Origin: Rhizobiales bacterium UBA697
GTDB taxonomy: Bacteria; Pseudomonadota; Alphaproteobacteria; Rhizobiales; Ancalomicrobiaceae
Reading direction: 5' to 3'
NCBI GenBank assembly: GCA_002298965.1
Contig: DBMN01000122.1
Span: 1-16,205 of the forward strand
DNA length: 16,205 nucleotides
The translations under genes and the position numbers were made by a program. Position 1 is the first letter of the stretch; each line of letters opens with the position of its first letter. Shown here piece by piece: positions 1 to 7,717 of this stretch. Below the pieces are notes generated by a model. The model was given only the letters and a program-made list of their open reading frames with translations, did not search any database and was not told the DNA's origin.

Positions 1-2974
1 GCGGCCGATCGCCGTCGCGACGCTCGCCGCCCTCGCGGTTCTGGAAACCGCCTTCGCGGGGACGACGCGGGCCACCGCCCTCGCCGCCTTCGCGGCGATC
101 GCCGTCACGGCGCGGGCCGCCGCGCTGGCCCTGATGACCCTGGTGGCCATGGCCGCGATGATGATGCTCGCCACGCTCGAAGCGGCCCGGACGCCAGACG
201 TCGACTTCGACCTCGACGGTCTCGACCACCGCCTCGAAGGCAGCCGCCTCGGCCGGAGCCTCCGCGGGCGCCTCTTCGACGACCGGCGCTTCGGCCGGGG
301 CCGCTTCCTCGACGGCCGCCTCGACCACCGGGGTCTCGACGACGTCGGTCTCGGCGACGGCCTCGACGCCCTCCGCCGACGCCTCGACCGGGGTCTCCTC
401 GGCCGGCGCTTCCGCCGCGGCCTCGACCGGAGCGGCCACTTCGGCGGCCGGGGCCGGCGCGGCGACGGTCTTGGTGATCTTGCGCTTCTCGACGCGATAG
501 CCGAGCGACTTCAGCACCGAGGCGAAGTCCTCGCCCGAGCAGCCGAGCAGCGACGTCATCGCCACCGTCACGGTGAAGGCGCCGCCGCCGGCGAGCGCGC
601 CGTCGGGCGGCGTCACGGTCGGGTCGAGCGGCTTCCAGGCGATCAGCGGACGGATGATGTCGGCGAGGCGCTCGAGAATGTCGATGCGCACCGCGCGCTC
701 GCCGCAGACCCGGAAACCGGCGATGCGATAGAGCTGCTTGGGGATCGTCTTGTCGACCGGGATCGAGGTGCGACCCGAGGCCGAGAGATGGTTGAGGTCG
801 ACCGCCGAATGGGTGTCGACGTCCGGATTGGCGAGCGCCCACAGCCGCGCCACCAGCGCCGACGGCGCGGGCTTCAAGAGCGCCGGCACGAAGATGTGAT
901 AGGCGCCGAAGCGGATGCCGTACTTGCGCAAGGATGCGCGCATCGTCTGGTCGAGCGCCTTGACGTCCTCGGCGATCTGCGACCGCTCGATCACGCCGAG
1001 CGCCTCGACGACGCGGAAGGCGACGCCCTTGCCGATACCGTCGACGTCGGCCGCATCGCGCAGGTCGATCAGCGGCTTCAGGAGATTGGCGATCTGGGCG
1101 CCGATCCACAGTTCGAGCCGCGCCTGGACCTTGTCGCGGGCCGGGCCGTCGAGCTGCTCGTCGGCGAGCAGGATGACGGCGGGCTTCAAGGCGTCGGCGC
1201 CCGGCGCGAGCTTGGCGACCGCGTCGCCCAGCCAGCGGATCGAGCCGTCTGCGGCCAGCGCGAACTCGCCGTCGCCGCCGCGGCCGAGCTTCTCGGCCCG
1301 TGCCTCGATTTCACCGGCGAGCGCCTTGGCGGCGGCGTTGCGCAGCGCGCGGGCGTCCTCGCCCTCGGCGCTGGCGTCTGCGACGAAGCGGAACCCCTGG
1401 AGGTGTCCGACGCGATGGCCCTCGACGATCACGTCGCCACCGTTGGAGATCTCGGCTTCGATCATGGCATTCTCTCTCAGGCGTCTCATCAGGACGGAAG
1501 TGCGCCGATCCACGAAACGCCGGGTCAGGCTCTCGTGCAGGGCATCGGAAAGTCGATCCTCGATCGCGCGCGTCTTGTCGCGCCAATGGACGGGGTCCGT
1601 CAACCAGTCGGGGCGATTGGCGACGAAGGTCCATGTGCGCACGTGCGCGATTCGGGCCGACAGAGTATCGATGTCCCCGTCGATCCGATCCGCCTCGGCG
1701 AGCTGCCGGGCGAACCAGTCGGAGGGGATGGTGCCCTTTTCGACGAGGAATCGAAAGAGGGTCGCGACCAGATCGGCATGATTGGCGGGCGCGATCTTGC
1801 GATAATCGGGCACCTGCGCCACGTCCCACAACAGCGCCACGCGTTCGCGGCCCTGCGCCAGACGCATGACGTCGGCATCGCGCACCGCCAGATCCAGCGC
1901 CCGCTGGTCGTCCGCCTCCGGCGCCCGCGTCAGGCCTTCCTCGCGCGGCGCCTGGTCGAGACTGCGCCGCAATGCCGCGATCGACGCGAAGTCGAGCGCC
2001 GGATTGCGCCACTGGAAGCGCTGCAATGCGTTGAAGCGATGGGCCTCGAGCTGCTCGACCAGGTCGTCGGGCAGCGGATCGACCCGGCCCGTCACCCCGA
2101 AGGTGCCGTCGCGCAGATGCCGCCCGGCGCGCCCGGCGATCTGGCCGAACTCCGCCGCCGTCAGGCCGCGGTACTGCCAGCCGTCGAACTTGCGGGAACC
2201 GGCGAAGGCGACGTGGTCGACGTCGAGATTGAGCCCCATGCCGATCGCGTCGGTGGCGACCAGGATGTCAACGTCGCCCGACTGGAAGAGCTCGACCTGG
2301 GCATTGCGGGTGCGGGGGGAAAGCGCGCCCATCACCACCGCCGCCCCGCCCCTCTGGCGACGGATCAGCTCGGCGATGCCGTAGACCTCCTCGGCCGAGA
2401 AGGCGACGACCGCCGTGCGGGCGGGCAGACGCAGCAGCTTCTTCGACCCGGCATAGGTCAGGAGCGACATGCGCGGCCGCGACACCACGATCAGGCCCGG
2501 CACCAGCTTCTCGAGCAGGTCGCGCGCCGTGGCGGCCCCCAGCAGCAGCGTCTCGTTCTTGCCCCTGAGATTGAGGATGCGATCGGTGAAGACGTGGCCG
2601 CGTTCGAGATCGCCGGCGAGCTGCACCTCGTCGATCGCCACGAAGTCGACGTCGGCCGAGCGCGGCATCGCCTCGACGGTCGAGACCCAGTAGCGGGCGT
2701 GTTTGGGGACGATCTTCTCCTCGCCCGTCACCAGCGCCACGGCATGTTTGCCGGCGCGCTCGACCAGCTTGCCGTAGACCTCGCGGGCCAGCAGCCGCAG
2801 CGGCAGGCCGATCAGACCGGTGCGGTTGGCCAGCATCCGCTCGATCGCCATGTGCGTCTTGCCGGTGTTGGTCGGGCCGAGCACGGCCGTGACCGTGCGC
2901 GCACGAGCCGAGCGCGGCAATTGAGGCAGCGAGGCGAGGTCGGAGGGACGAGGCGCCGAGGTGGTCGTGTTCAC
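1..2974 (-). CDS. SUV3-like ATP-dependent RNA/DNA helicase, C-terminus cut by the window edge
   Basis: This is a superfamily 2 helicase of the SUV3-like type, expected to unwind RNA or RNA-containing duplexes with ATP. Reading from the GTG at 2974 gives 991 codons with no stop before the left edge. Walker A GPTNTGKT lies at residues 33-40, the DEVQ box (DEAH-type Walker B) at 115-118, and motif VI QIAGRAGR at 278-285. A long helical region follows. From about residue 830 to 910 the chain is an Ala/Glu/Pro/Val-rich linker, and from about 930 a basic tail with His-Gly runs and repeated RDGDRREGG-like units, probably binding RNA. No clear ribosome-binding site precedes GTG 2974; an in-frame GTG at 3028 is an alternative start. 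The gene is separated from leuC by a terminator and appears to have its own promoter. The helicase family is secure; the exact substrate is not. Confidence 0.9.
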   Translation of the reverse strand, partial: MNTTTSAPRPSDLASLPQLPRSARARTVTAVLGPTNTGKTHMAIERMLANRTGLIGLPLRLLAREVYGKLVERAGKHAVALVTGEEKIVPKHARYWVSTVEAMPRSADVDFVAIDEVQLAGDLERGHVFTDRILNLRGKNETLLLGAATARDLLEKLVPGLIVVSRPRMSLLTYAGSKKLLRLPARTAVVAFSAEEVYGIAELIRRQRGGAAVVMGALSPRTRNAQVELFQSGDVDILVATDAIGMGLNLDVDHVAFAGSRKFDGWQYRGLTAAEFGQIAGRAGRHLRDGTFGVTGRVDPLPDDLVEQLEAHRFNALQRFQWRNPALDFASIAALRRSLDQAPREEGLTRAPEADDQRALDLAVRDADVMRLAQGRERVALLWDVAQVPDYRKIAPANHADLVATLFRFLVEKGTIPSDWFARQLAEADRIDGDIDTLSARIAHVRTWTFVANRPDWLTDPVHWRDKTRAIEDRLSDALHESLTRRFVDRRTSVLMRRLRENAMIEAEISNGGDVIVEGHRVGHLQGFRFVADASAEGEDARALRNAAAKALAGEIEARAEKLGRGGDGEFALAADGSIRWLGDAVAKLAPGADALKPAVILLADEQLDGPARDKVQARLELWIGAQIANLLKPLIDLRDAADVDGIGKGVAFRVVEALGVIERSQIAEDVKALDQTMRASLRKYGIRFGAYHIFVPALLKPAPSALVARLWALANPDVDTHSAVDLNHLSASGRTSIPVDKTIPKQLYRIAGFRVCGERAVRIDILERLADIIRPLIAWKPLDPTVTPPDGALAGGGAFTVTVAMTSLLGCSGEDFASVLKSLGYRVEKRKITKTVAAPAPAAEVAAPVEAAAEAPAEETPVEASAEGVEAVAETDVVETPVVEAAVEEAAPAEAPVVEEAPAEAPAEAAAFEAVVETVEVEVDVWRPGRFERGEHHHRGHGHQGHQGQRGGPRRDGDRREGGEGGGPRRPREGGFQNREGGERRDGDRP

Positions 2975-3126
2975 GTGGTCGAACCGGAACGGGTCGCGAC
3001 GGGCGGATCGGAGAGCGACCCTTAGCACGGGGCCGCAGCGATTGCGCCCCCTTAATCGTTTCCCGCCGACGACGCGGCGTCGCCCGGGGCCGCCGTTCAC
3101 CCCTCCGCGGCAACCGGAACGAGTCT

Positions 3127-3177
3127 GGAACGAACCCGGCCCGAATCGCTGACTCGGTGCGATTCCAGATTCGTTCC
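3127..3177. repeat. Nested inverted repeats upstream of the helicase gene
   Basis: Outer arms GGAACGAA (3127-3134) and TTCGTTCC (3170-3177) enclose inner arms GAATCG (3143-3148) and CGATTC (3160-3165). Both pairs are perfect complements. There is no adjoining T-run, so it is not a typical terminator. It sits about 150-200 bases upstream of the helicase start and could be an operator or a leader hairpin; the function is inferred only from position. Confidence 0.4.
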
Positions 3178-3365
3178 CCACGAGATCTGGTGCCGACGAC
3201 CCGCCGCTGCACCAATTTCCGAATCGTCGTCAGACACTTGACGCGAGATGGTGAACGCACGGCAACCGCTTCGTCCCGTCTCGGGACGCCGCTCGGCAGG
3301 ACCGGCGAGCCACAACCTTCACGAGTCCGCGAGGTGGCGGCAGCAGAGCCGCCACGGCCCGAACA

Positions 3366-3397
3366 ACGAAAGAGGCCGGGGTCTCCCCCGGCCTCTC
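3366..3397 (-). terminator. Rho-independent terminator of leuC
   Basis: An 11-base perfect stem, AGAGGCCGGGG (3371-3381) with CCCCGGCCTCT (3386-3396), closes a 4-base loop. Read on the minus strand the stem is followed by TTCGTTGTTC, a moderately T-rich tail. It begins about 27 bases after the leuC stop codon, so it ends leuC transcription and isolates the helicase gene from it. Confidence 0.85.
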
Positions 3398-3422
3398 GCA
3401 TGTCCGATGTGGTCGCCCGCGC

Positions 3423-4826
3423 TCAGTCGAGATCGCGGATGTCGACGAAGCGGCCCTTGATCGCGGCAGCCGCCGCCATGGCGGGGCTCACCAGATGGGT
3501 GCGGCCCTTGAAGCCCTGACGGCCCTCGAAGTTGCGGTTCGAGGTCGAGGCCGAACGCTCGCCGGGCGACAGCCGGTCGGCGTTCATCGCCAGACACATC
3601 GAGCAGCCCGGCTCGCGCCATTCGAAGCCGGCCTCGATGAAGATCTTGTCGAGACCCTCGGCCTCGGCCTGTTCCTTGACGAGGCCCGAGCCCGGCACGG
3701 CGAGCGCGCGCACGCCCTCGGCCACCTTGCGGCCCTTGGCGACCGCGGCGGCGGCACGGAAGTCCTCGATGCGGCCGTTGGTGCAGGAGCCGATGAAGAC
3801 CGTGTCGATCTTGACGTCGGTCATCTTCATGCCCGGCTTCAGATCCATGTACTCGAGCGCGCGCTGCTTGGAAACGCGCTTGGTTTCGTCGGCGATCGCC
3901 GCCGGATCCGGGATCGGCTGGTCGATGGCGATGACGTCTTCCGGCGAGGTGCCCCAGGTGACGTTGGGCTTGAGCGTCGACGCGTCGATGTGGATCTCGG
4001 CGTCGAAATGCGCGCCCTCGTCGGAGAACAGCGTCTTCCAATAGGCGACGGCGGCATCCCACTTCGCGCCCTGCGGCGCCTTCGGCTTGCCCTCGAAATA
4101 GGCCACGGTCTTCTCGTCCGGCGCGATCAGGCCGGCGCGGGCGCCCGCCTCGATCGACATGTTGCAGACGGTCATGCGGCCCTCGATCGAGAGATCCATG
4201 ATCGCTTCGCCGGCATATTCGATGACGTAGCCGGTGCCGCCGGCGGTGCCGAGCCGGCCGATGATCGCCAGCACGATGTCCTTGGCGGTGATGCCCTCCG
4301 GCGCCTTGCCGGAGACCAGCACGCGCATGTTCTTGGCCTTGGCCTGGACCAGCGTCTGGGTGGCGAGGACGTGCTCGACCTCCGACGTGCCGATGCCGTG
4401 GGCGAGCGCGCCGAAGGCACCGTGGGTCGAGGTGTGGCTGTCGCCGCAGACGATCGTGGTGCCGGGCAGCGTGAAGCCCTGCTCCGGACCGACGACGTGG
4501 CACACGCCCTGACGGATGTCGAAGGCGTCGTAGTATTCGAGGCCGAAGTCGGCGGCGTTGCGGGCGATGGTCGCCACCTGCAGCGCCGATTCCGGATCGT
4601 CGATGCCCTTGGAACGGTCGGTGGTCGGCACGTTGTGATCGACGACCAGCAGCGTCTTCTCCGGCGCGCGGACCTTGCGGCCGGCGACGCGCAGCCCCTC
4701 GAAGGCCTGCGGGCTCGTCACTTCGTGAACGAGGTGACGATCGATGTAGATGAGCGAGGTACCGTCCGGCTGGGTGGCGACGACGTGATCGTCCCAGATC
4801 TTGTCGTAGAGCGTGCGCGGAGCCAT
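3423..4826 (-). CDS. leuC: 3-isopropylmalate dehydratase large subunit
   Basis: LeuC and the small subunit LeuD convert 2-isopropylmalate to 3-isopropylmalate in cytoplasmic leucine synthesis. The 467-residue protein has the usual family length and aligns throughout with the aconitase-like fold: RTLYDKIWDDHVV at the start, VCGDSHTSTHGAFGALAHGIGTSEVEHVLATQ in the middle, and FIGSCTNGR. The three [4Fe-4S] ligands are Cys348, Cys408 and Cys411, matching the spacing of the E. coli enzyme. The ATG at 4826 is preceded by AAGGA with an 8-base spacer. A strong terminator follows the stop, and no leuD is adjacent, so leuC appears to be a single-gene unit, as is common in alphaproteobacteria where leuD lies elsewhere. 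Confidence 0.98.
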   Translation of the reverse strand: MAPRTLYDKIWDDHVVATQPDGTSLIYIDRHLVHEVTSPQAFEGLRVAGRKVRAPEKTLLVVDHNVPTTDRSKGIDDPESALQVATIARNAADFGLEYYDAFDIRQGVCHVVGPEQGFTLPGTTIVCGDSHTSTHGAFGALAHGIGTSEVEHVLATQTLVQAKAKNMRVLVSGKAPEGITAKDIVLAIIGRLGTAGGTGYVIEYAGEAIMDLSIEGRMTVCNMSIEAGARAGLIAPDEKTVAYFEGKPKAPQGAKWDAAVAYWKTLFSDEGAHFDAEIHIDASTLKPNVTWGTSPEDVIAIDQPIPDPAAIADETKRVSKQRALEYMDLKPGMKMTDVKIDTVFIGSCTNGRIEDFRAAAAVAKGRKVAEGVRALAVPGSGLVKEQAEAEGLDKIFIEAGFEWREPGCSMCLAMNADRLSPGERSASTSNRNFEGRQGFKGRTHLVSPAMAAAAAIKGRFVDIRDLD

Positions 4827-5038
4827 CGGCCGTATCCTTCTCGAGACGGGAAAACGTGGGGGCTCATTTAGAACAGGTCGCGTCGAAGGGAAAGGGCCGA
4901 AACGCGCCGCGGCACGGCTCGCGCGCGCCCGAGTGCTTGCAATGGGCGGCGAATGTTGGTATCGACCCGCCCGTCCGGCGTGATCGCCGTCGACGCGGCT
5001 TCCGCGTCGCCTTCACGATCACGCGACCGACAGAGGTC

Positions 5039-5114
5039 GCCGCGGTAGCTCAGCCGGTAGAGCACGTCATTCGTAATGATGGGGTCGGGGGTTCGAATCC
5101 CTTCCGCGGCACCA
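5039..5114 (+). tRNA. tRNA-Thr, anticodon CGT
   Basis: A 76-base cloverleaf with acceptor arms GCCGCGG and CCGCGGC, D-stem GCTC/GAGC, anticodon stem CGTCA/TGATG with loop TTCGTAA, and T-loop TTCGAAT. The anticodon CGT at 5072-5074 reads ACG (Thr). Discriminator A is followed by an encoded CCA (5112-5114). It stands alone, divergent from leuC. Confidence 0.97.
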
Positions 5115-5147
5115 CTTCCCTCTCCGAGATCATCCGACAACGTCCAG

Positions 5148-5172
5148 AAAACAACGGTTTGGCGCCGTTTTG
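5148..5172 (+). terminator. Possible weak terminator after tRNA-Thr
   Basis: AACGG (5153-5157) pairs with CCGTT (5165-5169) across a 7-base loop, and the right arm runs into TTTT (5168-5171). It lies about 40 bases past the tRNA. A-rich bases to its left would give a T-run on the minus strand too, so it may act in both directions. The stem is short, hence low confidence. Confidence 0.3.
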
Positions 5173-5346
5173 AGGGCGAAGTGCGTCCGGCGTGGTCCGG
5201 TGGCATCCGATTGGATCCGACCACTTGAACGGGGGCCTCGGCCGAAGATCCCCATCCGACGGCGACCCTCGAACGTCCGTTCGACGCGTCGGGCGCTCGA
5301 ACCGAGTGGGGCCTGCTCGGGTCCGTGAGGTTGGACCTCGTCCCGA

Positions 5347-5463
5347 TCACTCCGCCTTCGTCGGCCAGAGCCGAAACGTCTCGCCGGTGCGGCCGATCTC
5401 GTCCGGGGTCGAGGTGACGACGGCCCGTCGAGAGCCGTGACCGTCTTCGTGTACGAGCACCAT
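5347..5463 (-). CDS. Possible small hypothetical protein (38 residues)
   Basis: An ATG at 5463 preceded by GGAG with an 8-base spacer opens a 38-codon frame ending at 5347. It reads MVLVHEDGHGSRRAVVTSTP followed by DEIGRTGETFRLWPTKAE. Nearly all third positions are G or C, as in the certain genes here, and the composition is balanced rather than the Arg/Pro/Ala-rich look of shadow frames. In-frame GTG codons a few residues upstream are alternative starts. I do not recognise a family. It is alone in the region, with no operon partner. Confidence 0.45.
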   Translation of the reverse strand: MVLVHEDGHGSRRAVVTSTPDEIGRTGETFRLWPTKAE

Positions 5464-5611
5464 CCGCACCGCTCCGGCGCACACGTCGGGCGTGGGTTCG
5501 TTCGCCGTCTCGTTCCCCGTGGCACCACCCTCTCGAGAGTCCGAGCCTCCGGCAAATCAGCGGCGGCTCACCGTCAGCAGCCACGAACGGCAACGTCGTA
5601 TCTATAGGTTG

Positions 5612-5622
5612 TGTACAGTACA
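5612..5622. repeat. 11-base palindrome in the chemotaxis gene upstream region
   Basis: TGTACAGTACA is a perfect odd palindrome (TGTAC-A-GTACA) at the left border of the AT-rich segment, about 195 bases before the chemotaxis gene start. It could be a regulator site, but it is short enough to occur by chance. Confidence 0.3.
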
Positions 5623-5690
5623 AAAAACGAATTGCTGGTGCTTTGCAAATATTGAACTTGCCGATCTTGCCACATTAACAATTTTTTAAC

Positions 5691-5714
5691 CGCCACAAAT
5701 TAGCGTTTGTGGCG
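5691..5714. promoter_or_regulatory. Perfect 9-base inverted repeat upstream of the chemotaxis gene
   Basis: CGCCACAAA (5691-5699) and TTTGTGGCG (5706-5714) flank the 6-base loop TTAGCG. TTTTTTAA lies immediately to the left, and no T-run follows on the plus strand, so it is not a simple plus-strand terminator. It lies about 100 bases before the ATG of the chemotaxis gene and could be an operator dyad or, if transcribed, a hairpin in the mRNA leader. Confidence 0.45.
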
Positions 5715-5816
5715 ATGGAACGGTCAGTTTTGGCGCATTTATACTCCGAACGTACGTCTCTTACGCGATGTTTGGACGGTTGTTTTGTGCGCGATTTGCA
5801 TGCAGGAGAAGATCGA

Positions 5817-7514
5817 ATGTCGTACAAGAATTGGCCGATAGTCTGGAAAGTGGTCAGCCTCCTGCTCATCCTCGGCATCATCAGTCTGGGGGGTGCCTAC
5901 TACGCGACGATGCAGTTCGCCGTGATCAACGGTATCAACACCGCGGTCATCGAAGGACCGGCCGCCGCCGTCGCCAATGGCGCGCGCGGCGGGCGCTTCG
6001 TCATCGCGGCGCAGTCGGCGATCTATCAGGGCATCGTCGCGACGACCGAAGAGGGCCGTCGCACCGCCGACCGCGAGCGCGAAGACGCCGTTCGTGGGTT
6101 CGACGAACAGACCGCCATCGGAAGCCGGTTGGTGCCGACGTTCGCCGACAGGCTCGCGGACGGTGCACGCAGGTTCCATGCGGCCCTGAGCGGCCCTTGT
6201 GGCGAGCCCGCCCGCCTGGCCAGAGAGACGGGCACGGCCGATGACCGCGCCCGGGCCGCCGTGTCGATGGAAAAGGCGTGCAAGCCGGCCATCGCGGACG
6301 TGTTCCAGCATCTGAGCGCCGTCAGCGGCGAGATGATCGCACTCCGAGACAAGATGAGTGCCGAATCGACGGTCATCGCGCTGTCGAGCGCCCGTCTGAC
6401 CCTGGGCTGGATCGTCGGCGCCATCCTGCTCGTCGTCGCTGCCGCGGTCTTCGTCGTCCGCACCGGCGTCGTCGCTCCGATCCGGGCGTCGATGGGGGTC
6501 ATGACCGCGCTGGGCCGGGGTGACCTCGCGATTGCCATCTCCGGCACCGATCGCGGGGACGAGGTCGGCGCCATCGCCAAGTCGTTGGACGTGCTGCGCG
6601 ACCAGCTCCAGGCCGCCGAGAGGGCGCGACAGGAACAGGCGGCTCGCGACGAGGCCGACCGGACGGCACTCGCCCAGCGCGAGACGCTCGCCGGCGCCTT
6701 CGTCGCCCGCATGCAGGAGCTCGCCGCCGGCTTCGCCCAGTCCTCCGGCGAGGTCGCCGATTCCGCCAAGCATCTCTCCGTCACCGCCGAAGAGACCTCG
6801 CGTCAGGCCCAGGCCGTCGCCGCTGCGGCGGAGGAAGCCGCCGCCAACGTCGAGACCGTCGCGGCGGCGTCGGAGGAGATGGCGGCCTCCGTCCGCGAGA
6901 TCAACGGGCAGGTCGGGCATTCCGTCGCCGTCGCCGATACCGCCTTCCACGAGGCGGAGATCTCCAACGTCCGCATCGCCACGCTCGCCACCGCGGCATC
7001 GGCGATCGGCGACGTCATCAACCTGATCAAGGGCATCGCCGACCAGACCAACCTTCTCGCCCTGAACGCCACCATCGAGGCGGCGCGCGCCGGCGAGGCC
7101 GGAAAGGGCTTCGCCGTCGTCGCCGCCGAGGTCAAGCAACTCGCCAATCAGACCGCCAAGGCGACCGAAGACATCGGCGCGAAGGTCGGCGAGATCCAGC
7201 AGGCGACCGGCGGCACGGTGAAGTCGATGACCGAGATCGTCCGGATCATCGGCAACATCAAGGAGATCGCCGCGGCCGTCGCCGGCGCCGTCGAGGAACA
7301 GGGGGCCGCCACCGCCGAGATCGCCCGCAACTGCCAGCAGGCGGCCGCAGGGACGCAGCAGGTGACCGAGAACATCGCCGGTGTCGGTCAGGCTGCGGAG
7401 ATGACCGGGGCGGCCTCGACGCAGCTCATGACGCTCTCCGGCGGGTTGTCGAACCAGGCGGTCGAGTTGCGCAACGTCGTGGAGGGCTTCGTCCGAGATC
7501 TGAACGCGGCCTGA
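5817..7514 (+). CDS. Methyl-accepting chemotaxis protein
   Basis: This 565-residue membrane receptor senses a signal outside the inner membrane and controls CheA/CheW. TM1 is at about residues 9-29, a periplasmic domain of about 160 residues follows, TM2 is at about 194-216, HAMP at about 214-268, then a long helical signalling domain whose tip reads IADQTNLLALNATIEAARAG from residue 407. The periplasmic domain is mostly helical with Cys128 and Cys155, which could form a disulfide; I cannot name its ligand. No C-terminal CheR/CheB-tether pentapeptide is present (the end is RDLNAA). The ATG at 5817 is chosen over an in-frame GTG at 5709 because AGGAG lies 8 bases before it and TM1 follows directly. 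The HD-GYP gene downstream is in the same direction, about 200 bases away. Confidence 0.95.
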   Translation: MSYKNWPIVWKVVSLLLILGIISLGGAYYATMQFAVINGINTAVIEGPAAAVANGARGGRFVIAAQSAIYQGIVATTEEGRRTADREREDAVRGFDEQTAIGSRLVPTFADRLADGARRFHAALSGPCGEPARLARETGTADDRARAAVSMEKACKPAIADVFQHLSAVSGEMIALRDKMSAESTVIALSSARLTLGWIVGAILLVVAAAVFVVRTGVVAPIRASMGVMTALGRGDLAIAISGTDRGDEVGAIAKSLDVLRDQLQAAERARQEQAARDEADRTALAQRETLAGAFVARMQELAAGFAQSSGEVADSAKHLSVTAEETSRQAQAVAAAAEEAAANVETVAAASEEMAASVREINGQVGHSVAVADTAFHEAEISNVRIATLATAASAIGDVINLIKGIADQTNLLALNATIEAARAGEAGKGFAVVAAEVKQLANQTAKATEDIGAKVGEIQQATGGTVKSMTEIVRIIGNIKEIAAAVAGAVEEQGAATAEIARNCQQAAAGTQQVTENIAGVGQAAEMTGAASTQLMTLSGGLSNQAVELRNVVEGFVRDLNAA

Positions 7515-7555
7515 CGATCGAGGAACGGACGCGTCGACGACCGTCCGCTCGATCG
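7515..7555 (+). repeat. Long hairpin directly after the chemotaxis gene stop
   Basis: CGATCGAG (7515-7522) pairs with CTCGATCG (7548-7555), and CGGACG (7526-7531) pairs with CGTCCG (7542-7547). This gives a 14-pair stem with a 3-base bulge and a 10-base loop, beginning at the base after the TGA. No T-run follows, so it may be a Rho-aided stop or an mRNA 3'-end or processing structure between the two signalling genes. Confidence 0.4.
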
Positions 7556-7717
7556 ACGCTCGATCGGGCCGAGCCCCGTGACGGACGAGCAATGTTCGCG
7601 ACGCCTCGTTCTCGCGATGTCCGAACCGTCGCTCGACGTCGCGGCTCGACAGGGCTGCCGAAACCTCTCGGCCGTCTTCTTCCCATCCACCGCGAGCCTC
7701 TCCGTCCGGAGAAGACC

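Larger units (their letters stand above)
2975..3422. other. Intergenic region between leuC and the helicase gene
   Basis: This 448-base gap holds the leuC terminator near its right end and a nested dyad at 3127-3177. Short open frames exist on both strands, but they give Arg/Pro/Ser-rich translations with no recognisable domain, so I treat them as chance. The helicase promoter should be here, reading leftward, but I could not pick convincing -35/-10 boxes. Confidence 0.6.
5115..5816. other. Intergenic region between tRNA-Thr and the chemotaxis gene
   Basis: This stretch of about 700 bases contains no large gene. It holds the possible tRNA terminator, a perfect hairpin CGAACG-TC-CGTTCG at 5270-5283, a possible small minus-strand gene at 5347-5463, and from about 5600 to 5800 a markedly AT-rich segment containing the 11-base palindrome TGTACAGTACA (5612-5622) and a 9-base hairpin (5691-5714). 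The longer minus-strand open frame crossing the tRNA is an artefact, since its GIRTPDPIITNDVLYRLSYRG part is antisense tRNA. The AT-rich end probably holds the promoter of the downstream gene. Confidence 0.6.

Noticed and set aside
134..3025. A 963-codon plus-strand open frame opposite the helicase
   Set aside because: It is composed of Arg/Gly/Asp/Leu-rich low-complexity sequence mirroring the helicase codons. The minus strand carries clear Walker A, DEVQ and motif VI sequences, so this is a shadow of high GC.
4868..5623. A 251-codon minus-strand frame containing EGIRTPDPIITNDVLYRLSY
   Set aside because: This motif is the antisense translation of the tRNA-Thr gene, a well-known false-protein pattern. 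The rest of the frame is Arg/Ser-rich and has no domain.
5709..5816. Longer chemotaxis protein starting at GTG 5709
   Set aside because: The extra 36 residues have no signal or membrane character and overlap the hairpin at 5691-5714. The ATG at 5817 has AGGAG at the right distance and leads straight into the first membrane span.
5039..5816. An integrated mobile element at the tRNA-Thr 3' end
   Set aside because: No repeat of the tRNA 3' end, integrase or transposase is seen in the window. The gap is short and mostly featureless.
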